NCBI GenBank assembly: GCA_007123655.1
Contig: SKKR01000168.1
Span: 1 to 11,762, forward strand
From: Thermomicrobiaceae bacterium
Lineage (GTDB): Bacteria > Chloroflexota > Chloroflexia > Thermomicrobiales > Thermomicrobiaceae
Direction of reading: 5' to 3'
DNA: 11,762 nt
Part shown: positions 1 through 7,369 of the stretch, one piece after another
How positions within the stretch are numbered: position 1 is the stretch's first letter
Layout: every line of letters begins with the position of its first letter
Program-made: the position numbers and the translations under genes
The notes under the pieces: generated by a model
Database searches by the model: none
What the model saw: only the letters and a program-made list of their open reading frames with translations
What the model was told of the DNA's origin: nothing

Positions 1-1316
1 ACCGAGAAGGCTCGGAGCTTATCTACGTCTCCACGACAGACGGTGCGGTGCGGGCGCGCTCGGTCACAGATAACACGACGTCCGTAATCACGCACACGTC
101 GGTGAACCCGTGCGGCGCGCCCTTCTTCACCACCCCGGACGGCGAGCACTTGATCGGGATGCGCTGGTTCGGTGAGGGCAGCGCCGATCTGATGGTCGTC
201 GAACTGGAAACGAACGTCGAGCGGATATTCCCGGACGTTCCGGTCCGTTTCCCGGCCTCGCGGCTGCCGTCCTCATATCTCACCGTGGATCACAGCGGAC
301 GCTATGTCTTCATGGTCCGGAGCTTCCCGACGGACATTCACCGGCTCGATCTTGAAACGCACGACATCGTCCCGATCCTCTCCAACGACTGGCGACAGGT
401 GCTCGACGTTGCTCCGGAGGGGAACTACTACGCGCTGATGAACAATCCGTCCGGACGACCGGCGGAAACGACGATCCGTGACCTGCACGAGGGTGTGACC
501 ATCATGGAGAACGTCGGCTGGATGAACTGGCAGCCCTCTCCGGTGAATCAATCCGCCGCGCTCGCCTGGTCTCAGACCTGGGCGCGAGAAGACAGGCCAG
601 TCGCCGCGGGTGAATCCCGCACCTGGCTCTGGGGGCCCGAACACTTCGATGTCCGGGTAGAAGAGTACGACGACGCGCCCGGTGGGTACCGGGCCGTCCG
701 GTATTACGACAAGAGCCGGATGGAAATCACACATCCGGCCGGTAACCGTGCCGACGACTGGTACGTCACGAACGGCCTGCTGGTGCGGGAGCTTATCACC
801 GGACGCATGCAGGTCGGAGATGACCGGTTTATCGAAAGGAATCCGGCTGACGTCCCAGTAGCCGGTGACCAAGATGACCCGGACGGCCCGACCTACGCCA
901 CGCTACAGGCCGTTCTGGATGCGCCCGCCACCGACGTCGGCGCGGAGATCACAGCAACCATCAACCGGGACGGTGAGATTGGATCGGACGGCCCCGGCGA
1001 CGTGACGGCGGCACATTACGTCGATACAACCGATCACACGGTCGCCAACGTCTTCTGGGACTATCTAAACAGCACCGGACCGATCTGGGACGGCGCTCAG
1101 ATCACCGATGGCCGGCTGTTCGACCCGACCTTCTTCGCCACCGGCTTCCCGATTACCGGGGCGTACTGGTCGACGGTGCGCGTCGGCGGGGAGGAGCGCG
1201 AAGTGCTTCTGCAGTGCTTCGAACGACGTTGTCTGACGTACACACCGGATAACCCCGAGGGCTGGCGTGTGGAGATGGGGAATGTCGGGCGTCACTACCA
1301 TGCGTGGCGATACTGA
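1..1316 (+). CDS. Secreted beta-propeller protein with Chloroflexota C-terminal module (5' partial)
   Basis: The reading frame is open to the left edge, so the start lies outside; the GTG at 48 is internal (the frame reads LIYVSTTDGAV just before it). About 437 residues are visible. Residues 1 to about 175 look like TolB/PD40-type propeller blades, with repeats such as TTPDGEHLIGMRW and TVDHSGRYVFMV. From about residue 187 the chain changes to a module I know from secreted Chloroflexota (Thermomicrobia) proteins: WLWGPEHF, then DKSRMEI, WYVTNGLLVRELITGRMQVGD, PVAGDQDDPDGPTYAT, and the terminal FATGFPITGAYW, LLQCFERRCLTYTPDNPEGW and GNVGRHYHAWRY. The function of that module is unknown to me. 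The protein probably acts outside the cell as a binding or scaffold protein; a signal peptide cannot be checked here. No catalytic residues are recognised. It converges on the permease gene, with a hairpin between them. Confidence 0.8.
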   Translation, partial: REGSELIYVSTTDGAVRARSVTDNTTSVITHTSVNPCGAPFFTTPDGEHLIGMRWFGEGSADLMVVELETNVERIFPDVPVRFPASRLPSSYLTVDHSGRYVFMVRSFPTDIHRLDLETHDIVPILSNDWRQVLDVAPEGNYYALMNNPSGRPAETTIRDLHEGVTIMENVGWMNWQPSPVNQSAALAWSQTWAREDRPVAAGESRTWLWGPEHFDVRVEEYDDAPGGYRAVRYYDKSRMEITHPAGNRADDWYVTNGLLVRELITGRMQVGDDRFIERNPADVPVAGDQDDPDGPTYATLQAVLDAPATDVGAEITATINRDGEIGSDGPGDVTAAHYVDTTDHTVANVFWDYLNSTGPIWDGAQITDGRLFDPTFFATGFPITGAYWSTVRVGGEEREVLLQCFERRCLTYTPDNPEGWRVEMGNVGRHYHAWRY

Positions 1317-1329
1317 GCCCCAGACGTTG

Positions 1330-1391
1330 AACCGGCGAAGTCCCGGTGTGGCGCTCCGTTGCGCCACGCCGGGCAGTGAAAGTCGCCGGTT
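1330..1391. terminator. Nested hairpin between convergent genes, likely bidirectional terminator
   Basis: An inner stem pairs 1342-1354 with 1361-1373 (13 pairs, one G-T, loop TCCGTT). A separate perfect outer stem of 9 pairs joins AACCGGCGA (1330-1338) to TCGCCGGTT (1383-1391). The structure starts 14 bases after the stop of the propeller gene and 23 bases beyond the stop of the permease on the other strand. Neither side has a U-tract, so it may work as a U-less or Rho-assisted terminator, or protect the 3' ends. Confidence 0.6.
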
Positions 1392-1413
1392 AGCAGGTAA
1401 CTGAACGAACGTA

Positions 1414-2406
1414 TTATTTCCCGCGGCTGACGATCCAGACCGCGAGCGCGATGATCAACCCGCCGGCGATCCCCGCGATGCCGATTGCCTCGCCCAGGAG
1501 CAGCGCTCCGAAGATGATCGCCACCGGTGGCTCAATGTAGACCCACGTTGCGGCGCGACCCGCCTCGATGACGCGAAGCGCGCGGTTGTAGCAGAAATAC
1601 GCCAGCACCGAGCAGATCAGCGCCAGATAGATGACCCACGTCCACTGACCGGCCGTCAGCGACGCGACATCGCTCCAGCCACCGAGAACGGTTGCAACCG
1701 CGACGAGTCCGAGCGCGCCGAAAACGGTCATTCCGGCCGTAAGCGTGAGCGGGTCGAACCGCTCCCGAAGTCCTCGCGCCAGCGTGGAGTAGAGCGCAAA
1801 CAGGACGGCATTGGAGACCAGAAACACCGCGCCGAGCGCGAAATCCCTGGAGATCGTGAACTCGAGGCCGGATTCTCGCTGGAGCGTGACTACGACAACC
1901 CCGGTCAAGCCCAGAGCCAGCCCGGCGATATGGATCATCCGGAACGGTTCGCCCAGCCGGGAGCGGGCCGCCAGCACGGTCATGATCGGAATCAATCCGA
2001 CGACGAGAATCGCGGCCACACCGGCGTTCGTCAGCTGCACGCCCATGTATTGAAGCCAGAAGTAGAGTGCGATGCTGATCTGACCCAGAACGACGAGCCG
2101 CCACACGTCACCGAAGCTCAGCCTGAGTGGATTCTTTCCCGTGTGTCGCTGGCTTACCCAGCGGGCAAGCAACGGAGGGATAAAGAGAGCCCCGGCGATC
2201 CCGAACCGGAGCGCGGCGAGCACGCTGGGGGAAAGGCTGGTCTGTGCCGGATCGGCCGGCGCGAGCAGTGCCCGCGCCGCGACGAATGACCCACCCCAGA
2301 CAACCATGGTGAACGCGAGCAGTCCATAGGCGACCAGGCGCTCCCGTCGAGCGTCAGCGTCCACCTCTTCAGCGGTGGACACCGTCACCTCTTTCGCGCC
2401 TGACAC
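1414..2406 (-). CDS. EamA/DMT-superfamily permease, coupled to glnA
   Basis: A 330-residue integral membrane protein of the drug/metabolite transporter superfamily (EamA, RhaT/YdcZ-like). Two EamA repeats can be read, roughly residues 25-170 and 190-328, giving about ten hydrophobic helices; the first holds the typical WGGSF and the last repeat has an ATWVYIEPPVA stretch. Members export amino acids, metabolites or drugs; the substrate cannot be read from sequence. I chose the GTG at 2406 rather than the ATG at 2439, because the glnA stop and this start overlap by one base (TAGTG) and a GGAGG at 2418-2414 sits 7 bases upstream inside the last glnA codons. The polar N-terminus (residues 1-24, rich in Asp, Glu and Arg) is probably cytoplasmic. 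Coupling to glutamine synthetase hints at export of glutamine or another amino acid, which is inference. Confidence 0.88.
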   Translation of the reverse strand: MSGAKEVTVSTAEEVDADARRERLVAYGLLAFTMVVWGGSFVAARALLAPADPAQTSLSPSVLAALRFGIAGALFIPPLLARWVSQRHTGKNPLRLSFGDVWRLVVLGQISIALYFWLQYMGVQLTNAGVAAILVVGLIPIMTVLAARSRLGEPFRMIHIAGLALGLTGVVVVTLQRESGLEFTISRDFALGAVFLVSNAVLFALYSTLARGLRERFDPLTLTAGMTVFGALGLVAVATVLGGWSDVASLTAGQWTWVIYLALICSVLAYFCYNRALRVIEAGRAATWVYIEPPVAIIFGALLLGEAIGIAGIAGGLIIALAVWIVSRGK

Positions 2407-3758
2407 TAATAAACCTCCAGGTATCGTTCGCGCGCCCATTCACCCACGTGCTGCCGGTAGGACCCCCACTCCTGTTTCTGTGCCGCGACCATGTGCTGAT
2501 AGACGTGCTCACCGAGCGCGTCCCGAACGACGGCGTCTTCCTGCATCGCGGTAACCGCTTCACCAAGCGTTTCGGGGAGCGATGCCACGTTGCGCCGCTC
2601 CAGCTCATCTTCGGTGAAGTGGTAGAGGTCTTCCTCAACCGGCTGTGGGAGCGGATAGTCGTTCTCGATCCCGTCGAGCCCGGCTGCCAGCATCACGGCG
2701 AACGCCAGGTAGGGGTTGCAAGACGGATCCGGACACCGCAGTTCGACGCGCGTGGACTGCACTTTGTTGGCACGGACCGCCGGGACGCGGATGAGCGCAG
2801 AGCGGTTCGTGCGCGCCCAGCTGATATAGACCGGCGCCTCGTAACCGGGCACCAGGCGCTGATAGGAGTTGACGATCGGCGCGAGCACGGCGGACATGCC
2901 GCGGGCGTGGTGAAGCTGCCCGGCGATGAACTTCAGGGCGATCTCGGAGAGTCCGTAGGGACCGTTCTCGTCCACGAACGCGTTGGACCCGTCCTCCAGC
3001 CGGTAGAAGCTCTGGTGAACGTGCATACCAGAGCCGTTGGTTCCCTCGACGGGCTTGGGCATGAAGGTGGCGTGCAGGTTGTGTCGCTGCGCGATCGCCT
3101 TGAGTGTGTATTTCAGCGCAATGGTGTTGTCCGCGGTCTTCATGGCGTCCGCGTACTGGAAGTCGATCTCGTGTTGGCCGAATCCGACCTCGTGATGCGC
3201 CTGCTCGACGATGATCCCCATCTCGCCCAGCGCCTCGACCATGTCCTCCCGCACGTCGGACGCCAGATCCGTCGCGACGTCGAAGTATCCGGCCCGATCG
3301 TAGGGCAGCGTTGCGATCTCGTCTTCGCTGGTCTCGAACAGGAAGAACTCCAGTTCAGGTCCAGTGTTGAACCCGTAACCCATCTCCGCCAGGCGATCCA
3401 GCTGTCGACGCAGGACGGCTCTCGGATCACCGGTGAACGACTTTCCATCCGGCATGAAGACGTCACAGATCAACCGGGCGGTTGAGTGTTTGTGACGTTT
3501 CCAGGGCAGGACCGTATAGCTATCGCGGTCCGGCATCAGGAACATGTCACTCTCGGCGATGCGCGCAAAGCCCTCGATGGACGAGCCATCGAACCAGACC
3601 CCGTGCGTTAGCGCGTCGTGCAACTGGCTCTTCGGGATGGCGACGTTCTTGACCATCCCCATGACGTCAGTGAACTGCATACTCAGGAGTTCGACCTTGT
3701 CCTCGTCGACCCAGGACTCGACTTCACGCACGCTGGGTTCGCGACTCTCCTCAGACAT
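2406..3758 (-). CDS. glnA: Type I-alpha glutamine synthetase
   Basis: Makes glutamine from glutamate, ammonia and ATP in the cytoplasm; it is the main ammonia-assimilating enzyme. The product is 450 residues, close to Bacillus-type GSI-alpha. Visible motifs: the beta-grasp N-terminus with WFDGSSIEGFARIAESDM (residues 55-72), metal and glutamate ligands in GPELEFFLF (E135, E137), HHEVGFGQHEID (E190, E197), GSGMHVHQS (H246), the flap region LVPGYEAPVY (E307), the ATP/phosphate region around RTNRSALIRVP, and RVELRCPDPSCNPYLA. R66 matches the feedback-inhibition arginine (R62 of B. subtilis). The NLYDLPP adenylylation site of GSI-beta is absent, so feedback or protein-partner control is more likely than adenylylation. 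The ATG at 3758 is preferred to the one at 3824: a GGAGG at 3771-3767 lies 8 bases before it, and the 22 extra residues do not look like GS. It follows a creatininase-fold gene by 205 bases and is coupled to the EamA permease downstream. Confidence 0.97.
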   Translation of the reverse strand: MSEESREPSVREVESWVDEDKVELLSMQFTDVMGMVKNVAIPKSQLHDALTHGVWFDGSSIEGFARIAESDMFLMPDRDSYTVLPWKRHKHSTARLICDVFMPDGKSFTGDPRAVLRRQLDRLAEMGYGFNTGPELEFFLFETSEDEIATLPYDRAGYFDVATDLASDVREDMVEALGEMGIIVEQAHHEVGFGQHEIDFQYADAMKTADNTIALKYTLKAIAQRHNLHATFMPKPVEGTNGSGMHVHQSFYRLEDGSNAFVDENGPYGLSEIALKFIAGQLHHARGMSAVLAPIVNSYQRLVPGYEAPVYISWARTNRSALIRVPAVRANKVQSTRVELRCPDPSCNPYLAFAVMLAAGLDGIENDYPLPQPVEEDLYHFTEDELERRNVASLPETLGEAVTAMQEDAVVRDALGEHVYQHMVAAQKQEWGSYRQHVGEWARERYLEVY

Positions 3759-3859
3759 CTCTGCTTCCTCCCGCCACTCGTATCCGGGGCCCCATGCCGC
3801 CTGAAACGACCCGGGACCAGACAACTACACGCGGAAGTATGTCGTCGGAAGTCACAAGT

Positions 3860-3912
3860 GTGCTACGGGCTCCAGCACGAATTTCGCTCTCCGTCTTGTG
3901 CATCACGCACAA
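3860..3912. promoter_or_regulatory. Two dyads upstream of glnA, candidate operators
   Basis: The 205-base gap before glnA holds a perfect inverted repeat TTGTGC-N5-GCACAA (3896-3912) and, 35 bases centre to centre nearer the gene, GTGCT-N9-AGCAC (3860-3864 with 3874-3878). Both are built from GTGC/GCAC half-sites. They match no nitrogen regulator consensus that I know (not TnrA/GlnR TGTNA-N7-TNACA). No convincing -35/-10 pair was found here. The distal repeat could alternatively be a 3' hairpin of the upstream creatininase transcript, though it has no U-tract. Confidence 0.35.
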
Positions 3913-3963
3913 CTACCGGAATGGATCCCCGATCGGCTGGTCATGGTCTCTATCAGCCCCGGT

Positions 3964-4779
3964 TCAGTGATGATCGACTGGCGGGCTGATCGGGCGATCC
4001 GCCGTTTCCTGGATAAGTTCGACAAGCTGGTTGATCGCCGCGTCGAGTGTGCGACGGCCTTTCTCGGCGGTGCCCACTGTTGCGTCTCCGCGCACGCCGG
4101 AATCTGTGACCGTACTCCAGATCTCCATGTGGCGAACGGCGTTTTTGAACGAGGGATTCGGCTTCCGGCCGGCGGAGTCGGTCCAGTAGTGCGTGCTCAT
4201 CCGGTACTTCATATCCCGGACTGCCTTGTCCATCTGGACGGACTCCGGCTCGATCGCCAGATACGCGGACGTCTCCATCTCGCAGGCGTGGCTGGTGATC
4301 TCTGATTCGCGCATTTCGTTGAACACCTGCTGGGCGTCGCTCAACTCCGCCCAGCCGACGGCCGCACAGAACGTATCCGGTTGTTCGATTACGGTCTGGC
4401 GCGCGATGACTTCGATGATCGGCTTGTTGCTCCCGTGACCGTTCAGGATCAGAAACCGCTTGAACCGGTGCCTGGCAAGGCTCCGGGTGATCGAAAGCCC
4501 GTACTTGATGAACAGTTCCCAGTCGACATCGATCGTTCCGGGGAAGTCCATGTGGTGGCTTTCGAAACCAATCCAGACGGTCGGCATGACCAGACACGGG
4601 TGTTCGGAGCGCTCGGCGGCGCCATACGCAACGTGCGACGTGATCAGGGAATCGGTATCGAGCGGCAGGTGATAGCCGTGCTCCTCAGTGGCCGCAGTGG
4701 GAATGATGACCACGGCATTTTTCGCCGCGAATTCCTGTATCTCCGGCCAGGTGCACTTCTCGTAGCGGATCTGCGTCAT
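3964..4779 (-). CDS. Creatininase-fold amidohydrolase (paralog 1)
   Basis: A 271-residue member of the creatininase (creatinine amidohydrolase) family, metal-dependent hydrolases that open cyclic amides or cleave C-N bonds, probably in the cytoplasm. Metal motifs are complete: TEEHGYHLPLDTDSL (residues 31-45; E32, H34, D43), NGHGSNK (H115) and CEMETSAYLA (E167/E169). The end carries the family's glycine-rich tail, GVRGDATVGTAEKGR. The open frame continues upstream, but the ATG at 4779 follows a strong AAAGGAG at 4795-4789 with 9 bases between, and the longer N-terminus shows nothing family-like. It is the first gene of the leftward cluster before glnA, divergent from the glycosyltransferase. 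Family members include creatininase, the FAPy deformylase of flavin biosynthesis and MftE; the real substrate is unknown. Neighbouring glnA would suit reassimilation of released ammonia (inference). Confidence 0.88.
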   Translation of the reverse strand: MTQIRYEKCTWPEIQEFAAKNAVVIIPTAATEEHGYHLPLDTDSLITSHVAYGAAERSEHPCLVMPTVWIGFESHHMDFPGTIDVDWELFIKYGLSITRSLARHRFKRFLILNGHGSNKPIIEVIARQTVIEQPDTFCAAVGWAELSDAQQVFNEMRESEITSHACEMETSAYLAIEPESVQMDKAVRDMKYRMSTHYWTDSAGRKPNPSFKNAVRHMEIWSTVTDSGVRGDATVGTAEKGRRTLDAAINQLVELIQETADRPISPPVDHH

Positions 4780-4821
4780 TTCCAGGGACTCCTTTCGAAC
4801 GCGCATGCCGAATCGTGCCGG

Positions 4822-4853
4822 TTGCGATTTGCCACCGCGACACACGATACTAT
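4822..4853 (+). promoter_or_regulatory. Sigma70-like promoter giving a leaderless glycosyltransferase mRNA
   Basis: TTGCGA at 4822-4827 is a good -35. It is followed after 18 bases by GATACT (4846-4851), or after 20 bases by the overlapping TANNNT match TACTAT (4848-4853). Either -10 puts the transcription start near 4858-4861, at the ATG at 4861. No Shine-Dalgarno is seen at usable spacing, which fits a leaderless message. Confidence 0.5.
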
Positions 4854-4860
4854 GGGCGAG

Positions 4861-5775
4861 ATGAGACGTATATTGGTCGTGGTCGTCAACTACAATACCC
4901 GCGGTCTGCTCGAGCATTGCCTCACCCGGCTGCTGGGCAGCCGGGTTGACGCCGAACTCGATATCTTCGTGGTCGACAACGGCTCCACGGACGGCTCGAC
5001 CGATCTCGTGCATCGCTGCTTTCAGCAGGTGACGCTGATTCGCTCCAGCCGAAATCTGGGTTACGCCGCGGCCAATAATCTGGCCGTTTCGCGAATCCTG
5101 ACAGACTGGCGTTCGCGCTGCTCCCCGCCCGGTGAGTATATTCTCCTTCTCAACTCGGACAGTTTCGTCGAGCCGGACAGTGTCCGGGTGATAGCATCGT
5201 TTCTGGAAGAGCATCCGGAAGCGGGCATAGCCGGACCGAAGCTGGTCCTGAAGGACGGGTCGCTGGATCTTGCCTGCCGGCGTTCGTTTCCCAGGCCGGC
5301 GAGTGCCTTTTGGAAGCTGACCGGGATGTCCCGTCTCTACCCGGGCTCACCGCGCTTTGCGTCCTACAACCTCACGTATCTGGACCCGGACGTGACGACG
5401 GAGGTCGATTCGGTCGTTGGCGCGTTCATGATGGTGCGGATGGAGGCTGTCAACGAAGCCGGACTCATGGATGATTCGTTTTTCATGTACGGGGAGGATC
5501 TGGACTGGTCGTATCGAATCAAGCATCGCGGGTGGCGGGTGTATTACGTCCCGGCAACAACGGTGCTGCACTTCAAGGGTGCTTCGAGCTCGAAGCAGAG
5601 TTATCGATTGATCATCGAGTTCTACCGGGCAATGCATCGATTTCACCGGAAACACTATGCCCGGGAAAGTCCGACACTGCTCAACTTCGCGGTCACAGCG
5701 GGTATCATTATGCGCGGAACGTTTGCGCTGCTTCGCAATCTGGCGCGTCCCGCGGGTGCGAAGAGGGTCGGCTAG
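4861..5775 (+). CDS. Family 2 glycosyltransferase (rhamnosyltransferase-like)
   Basis: A 304-residue GT-A fold glycosyltransferase of family GT2, of the WbbL/rhamnosyltransferase kind, that adds a sugar from an activated nucleotide donor to a growing lipid-linked glycan at the inner membrane face. Motifs: VVVNYNTRG (7-15), VDNGSTDGS (38-46), NLGYAAANNLA (65-75), the metal-binding LLLNSDS (95-101), the VVGAFMMVR strand (185-193) and the acceptor/catalytic FFMYGEDLDWSYR (207-219, ED pair). A C-terminal hydrophobic stretch (about 275-292) may attach it to the membrane. The ATG at 4861 is chosen over 4852, since the likely promoter -10 ends at 4851-4853, leaving 4852 outside or barely inside the mRNA. 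It is followed after 39 bases by the sugar-phosphate transferase, so the two probably form an operon. Donor and acceptor sugars cannot be told from sequence. Confidence 0.9.
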   Translation: MRRILVVVVNYNTRGLLEHCLTRLLGSRVDAELDIFVVDNGSTDGSTDLVHRCFQQVTLIRSSRNLGYAAANNLAVSRILTDWRSRCSPPGEYILLLNSDSFVEPDSVRVIASFLEEHPEAGIAGPKLVLKDGSLDLACRRSFPRPASAFWKLTGMSRLYPGSPRFASYNLTYLDPDVTTEVDSVVGAFMMVRMEAVNEAGLMDDSFFMYGEDLDWSYRIKHRGWRVYYVPATTVLHFKGASSSKQSYRLIIEFYRAMHRFHRKHYARESPTLLNFAVTAGIIMRGTFALLRNLARPAGAKRVG

Positions 5776-5814
5776 TGTAGAGGAACGATTGCGGATGCCG
5801 GGAGGCGCGGCAAC

Positions 5815-7314
5815 ATGAGCCGGGGCGGCGTACCAGCCGGTTTTGAACACGGAAGCTCCCGCGTCGCAACGCGGGAAGTCTCGCGACCGCGTGATCATTC
5901 ACGCGACCGGCTAGCGAACTCGGTGTTTCAGGCCAGCCTTTTTCTGCTCGACGCGTTCCTGATCACCGCCGCACTGTTTACCGCCTGGTGGGTACCCGAG
6001 CGGTTCAACCTGTTCGAGCTCCGGTTCGACATCAACACGTCCGAGATCACCATGGCCACGGGGATCGGGGTAGTCGCGATTCTCGTCACCTTCAGCCTGG
6101 GCGGCATGTACCGGCTCGGTCGTGGCACCTCCCGGATCGACGAGTTCTACAAAGCCTGCGTGCAGCTGACTCTCGGCGCGATTCTCGGTCTGACCGCCGC
6201 GGTGTTGATCCTCGGACCGGACATCGTCGTTTCCCGGCGAGTCGTGCTCCTTGGATGGCTTCTGGCGGTGATCGCGGTCGCGACGGGTCGCCTGGCTCAC
6301 GGATCGCTCGTGGGGGTCCTGCGCTCGCGAGGCGTGGCGGTGCGGCGTCTCCTGATCGTCGGCACACAGCCGACCGGCAAGCTTCTGCTCGACAACATCC
6401 AGGGAACACCTCACCTGGGGTACGACGTTGTTGGGTTCCTGGCTCATCGACACAGTCAGGAGCCACCCAGGGAGTTCGCGGGTCTACCCGTCTTCGGAAC
6501 CACCAGCAGGATCGCGGAGGTTGCCCGCCGTCACGAAGTTGACGAGATCATCATCGCGCCAGACGGAACCACCCACAACGACCTGCTCGACCTGGTCTAC
6601 CAGCTGATGGATCTCCCGGTGAGTATTCGAATCTATCCGGATACCTTCCGGCTCATGACCAACGACGAACTCAGTATCAGCGATCTCGCCGGTCTGCCGA
6701 TGGTTTCCGTTAGAACCGTCGGACTCCGCGCCTGGGATCGGACGTTGAAGCGAGCGCTGGACATCGTGATCAGCGCCGGCGTCCTGATCTTTCTCTCCCC
6801 GCTGATGCTGTTGCTCGCGTTGCTGGTCAAACTGGACTCCCGGGGTCCAGTGTTCTTCGTTCAGGAACGGGTCGGACATGACGGCGTTCCGTTCCATCTG
6901 CTGAAGTTTCGCTCCATGCCGATCGGCGCCGAGCGGGAGACCGGTCCGGTCTTCGCCCGGCCGGACGATCCACGACCAACCAGGCTCGGGCGCTTCATGC
7001 GCCGGTACTCACTCGACGAGCTGCCACAGTTCATCAACGTCATGCTCGGTGAGATGAGCGTTGTCGGCCCCCGCCCGGAGCGACCGCATTTCGTGGAGCA
7101 GTTCCGCCAGACGATCCCGCGCTACATGGCCAGACACCGGGAGAAGGCCGGGATCACCGGCTGGGCGCAGGTCAACGGGCTCCGTGGAGATACGTCCATC
7201 GAGGAGCGAACCCGCTACGACCTCTACTACGTCGAGAACTGGTCGCCCCTGTTTGACATCAAGATCATGATCAAGACGCTCATCCACATTTTCCGGGATA
7301 GCAACGCGTACTAG
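5815..7314 (+). CDS. Polyprenyl-phosphate sugar-phosphate transferase (WcaJ/WbaP-like)
   Basis: A 499-residue membrane enzyme that starts exopolysaccharide or O-antigen-type repeat units by moving a hexose-1-phosphate from UDP-sugar to undecaprenyl phosphate. Four hydrophobic helices (about residues 37-60, 78-98, 114-134, 142-162) precede a Rossmann/CoA-binding-like domain (VRRLLIVGTQPTGK, 176-189). The C-terminal bacterial sugar transferase domain (310-490) has its re-entrant helix (318-340), LLKFRSM (362-368), the catalytic Asp-Glu pair in SLDELPQFINV (D401, E402), VVGPRPERP (416-424) and GITGWAQVNG (446-455). Length and layout fit the undecaprenyl-phosphate glucose phosphotransferase family. 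The ATG at 5815 has a GGAGG (5801-5805) 9 bases before it. It follows the GT2 gene closely. No flippase, polymerase or chain-length genes are in the window, so the rest of the pathway is elsewhere. Confidence 0.94.
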   Translation: MSRGGVPAGFEHGSSRVATREVSRPRDHSRDRLANSVFQASLFLLDAFLITAALFTAWWVPERFNLFELRFDINTSEITMATGIGVVAILVTFSLGGMYRLGRGTSRIDEFYKACVQLTLGAILGLTAAVLILGPDIVVSRRVVLLGWLLAVIAVATGRLAHGSLVGVLRSRGVAVRRLLIVGTQPTGKLLLDNIQGTPHLGYDVVGFLAHRHSQEPPREFAGLPVFGTTSRIAEVARRHEVDEIIIAPDGTTHNDLLDLVYQLMDLPVSIRIYPDTFRLMTNDELSISDLAGLPMVSVRTVGLRAWDRTLKRALDIVISAGVLIFLSPLMLLLALLVKLDSRGPVFFVQERVGHDGVPFHLLKFRSMPIGAERETGPVFARPDDPRPTRLGRFMRRYSLDELPQFINVMLGEMSVVGPRPERPHFVEQFRQTIPRYMARHREKAGITGWAQVNGLRGDTSIEERTRYDLYYVENWSPLFDIKIMIKTLIHIFRDSNAY

Positions 7315-7369
7315 GCCGGTGATTGCCGCCGCCGAACCGGTGAAGATCGCAGCGAAACGATCGGCGCGT

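Noticed and set aside
2448..3485. Plus-strand open frame (345 codons) opposite glnA
   Set aside because: Wholly antisense to an unmistakable glutamine synthetase; composition rich in Arg, Val and His and no family resemblance.
3759..3824. Upstream ATG for glnA, adding 22 residues
   Set aside because: No ribosome site there, residues unlike GS, and the inner ATG has GGAGG at 8 bases.
4381..4860. N-terminal extension of the glycosyltransferase frame
   Set aside because: It is antisense to creatininase paralog 1 and GT2 proteins normally begin with the ILVVVVNYN strand.
4780..5214. N-terminal extension of creatininase paralog 1
   Set aside because: The extra residues overlap the glycosyltransferase on the other strand and have no family similarity, while ATG 4779 has a strong Shine-Dalgarno.
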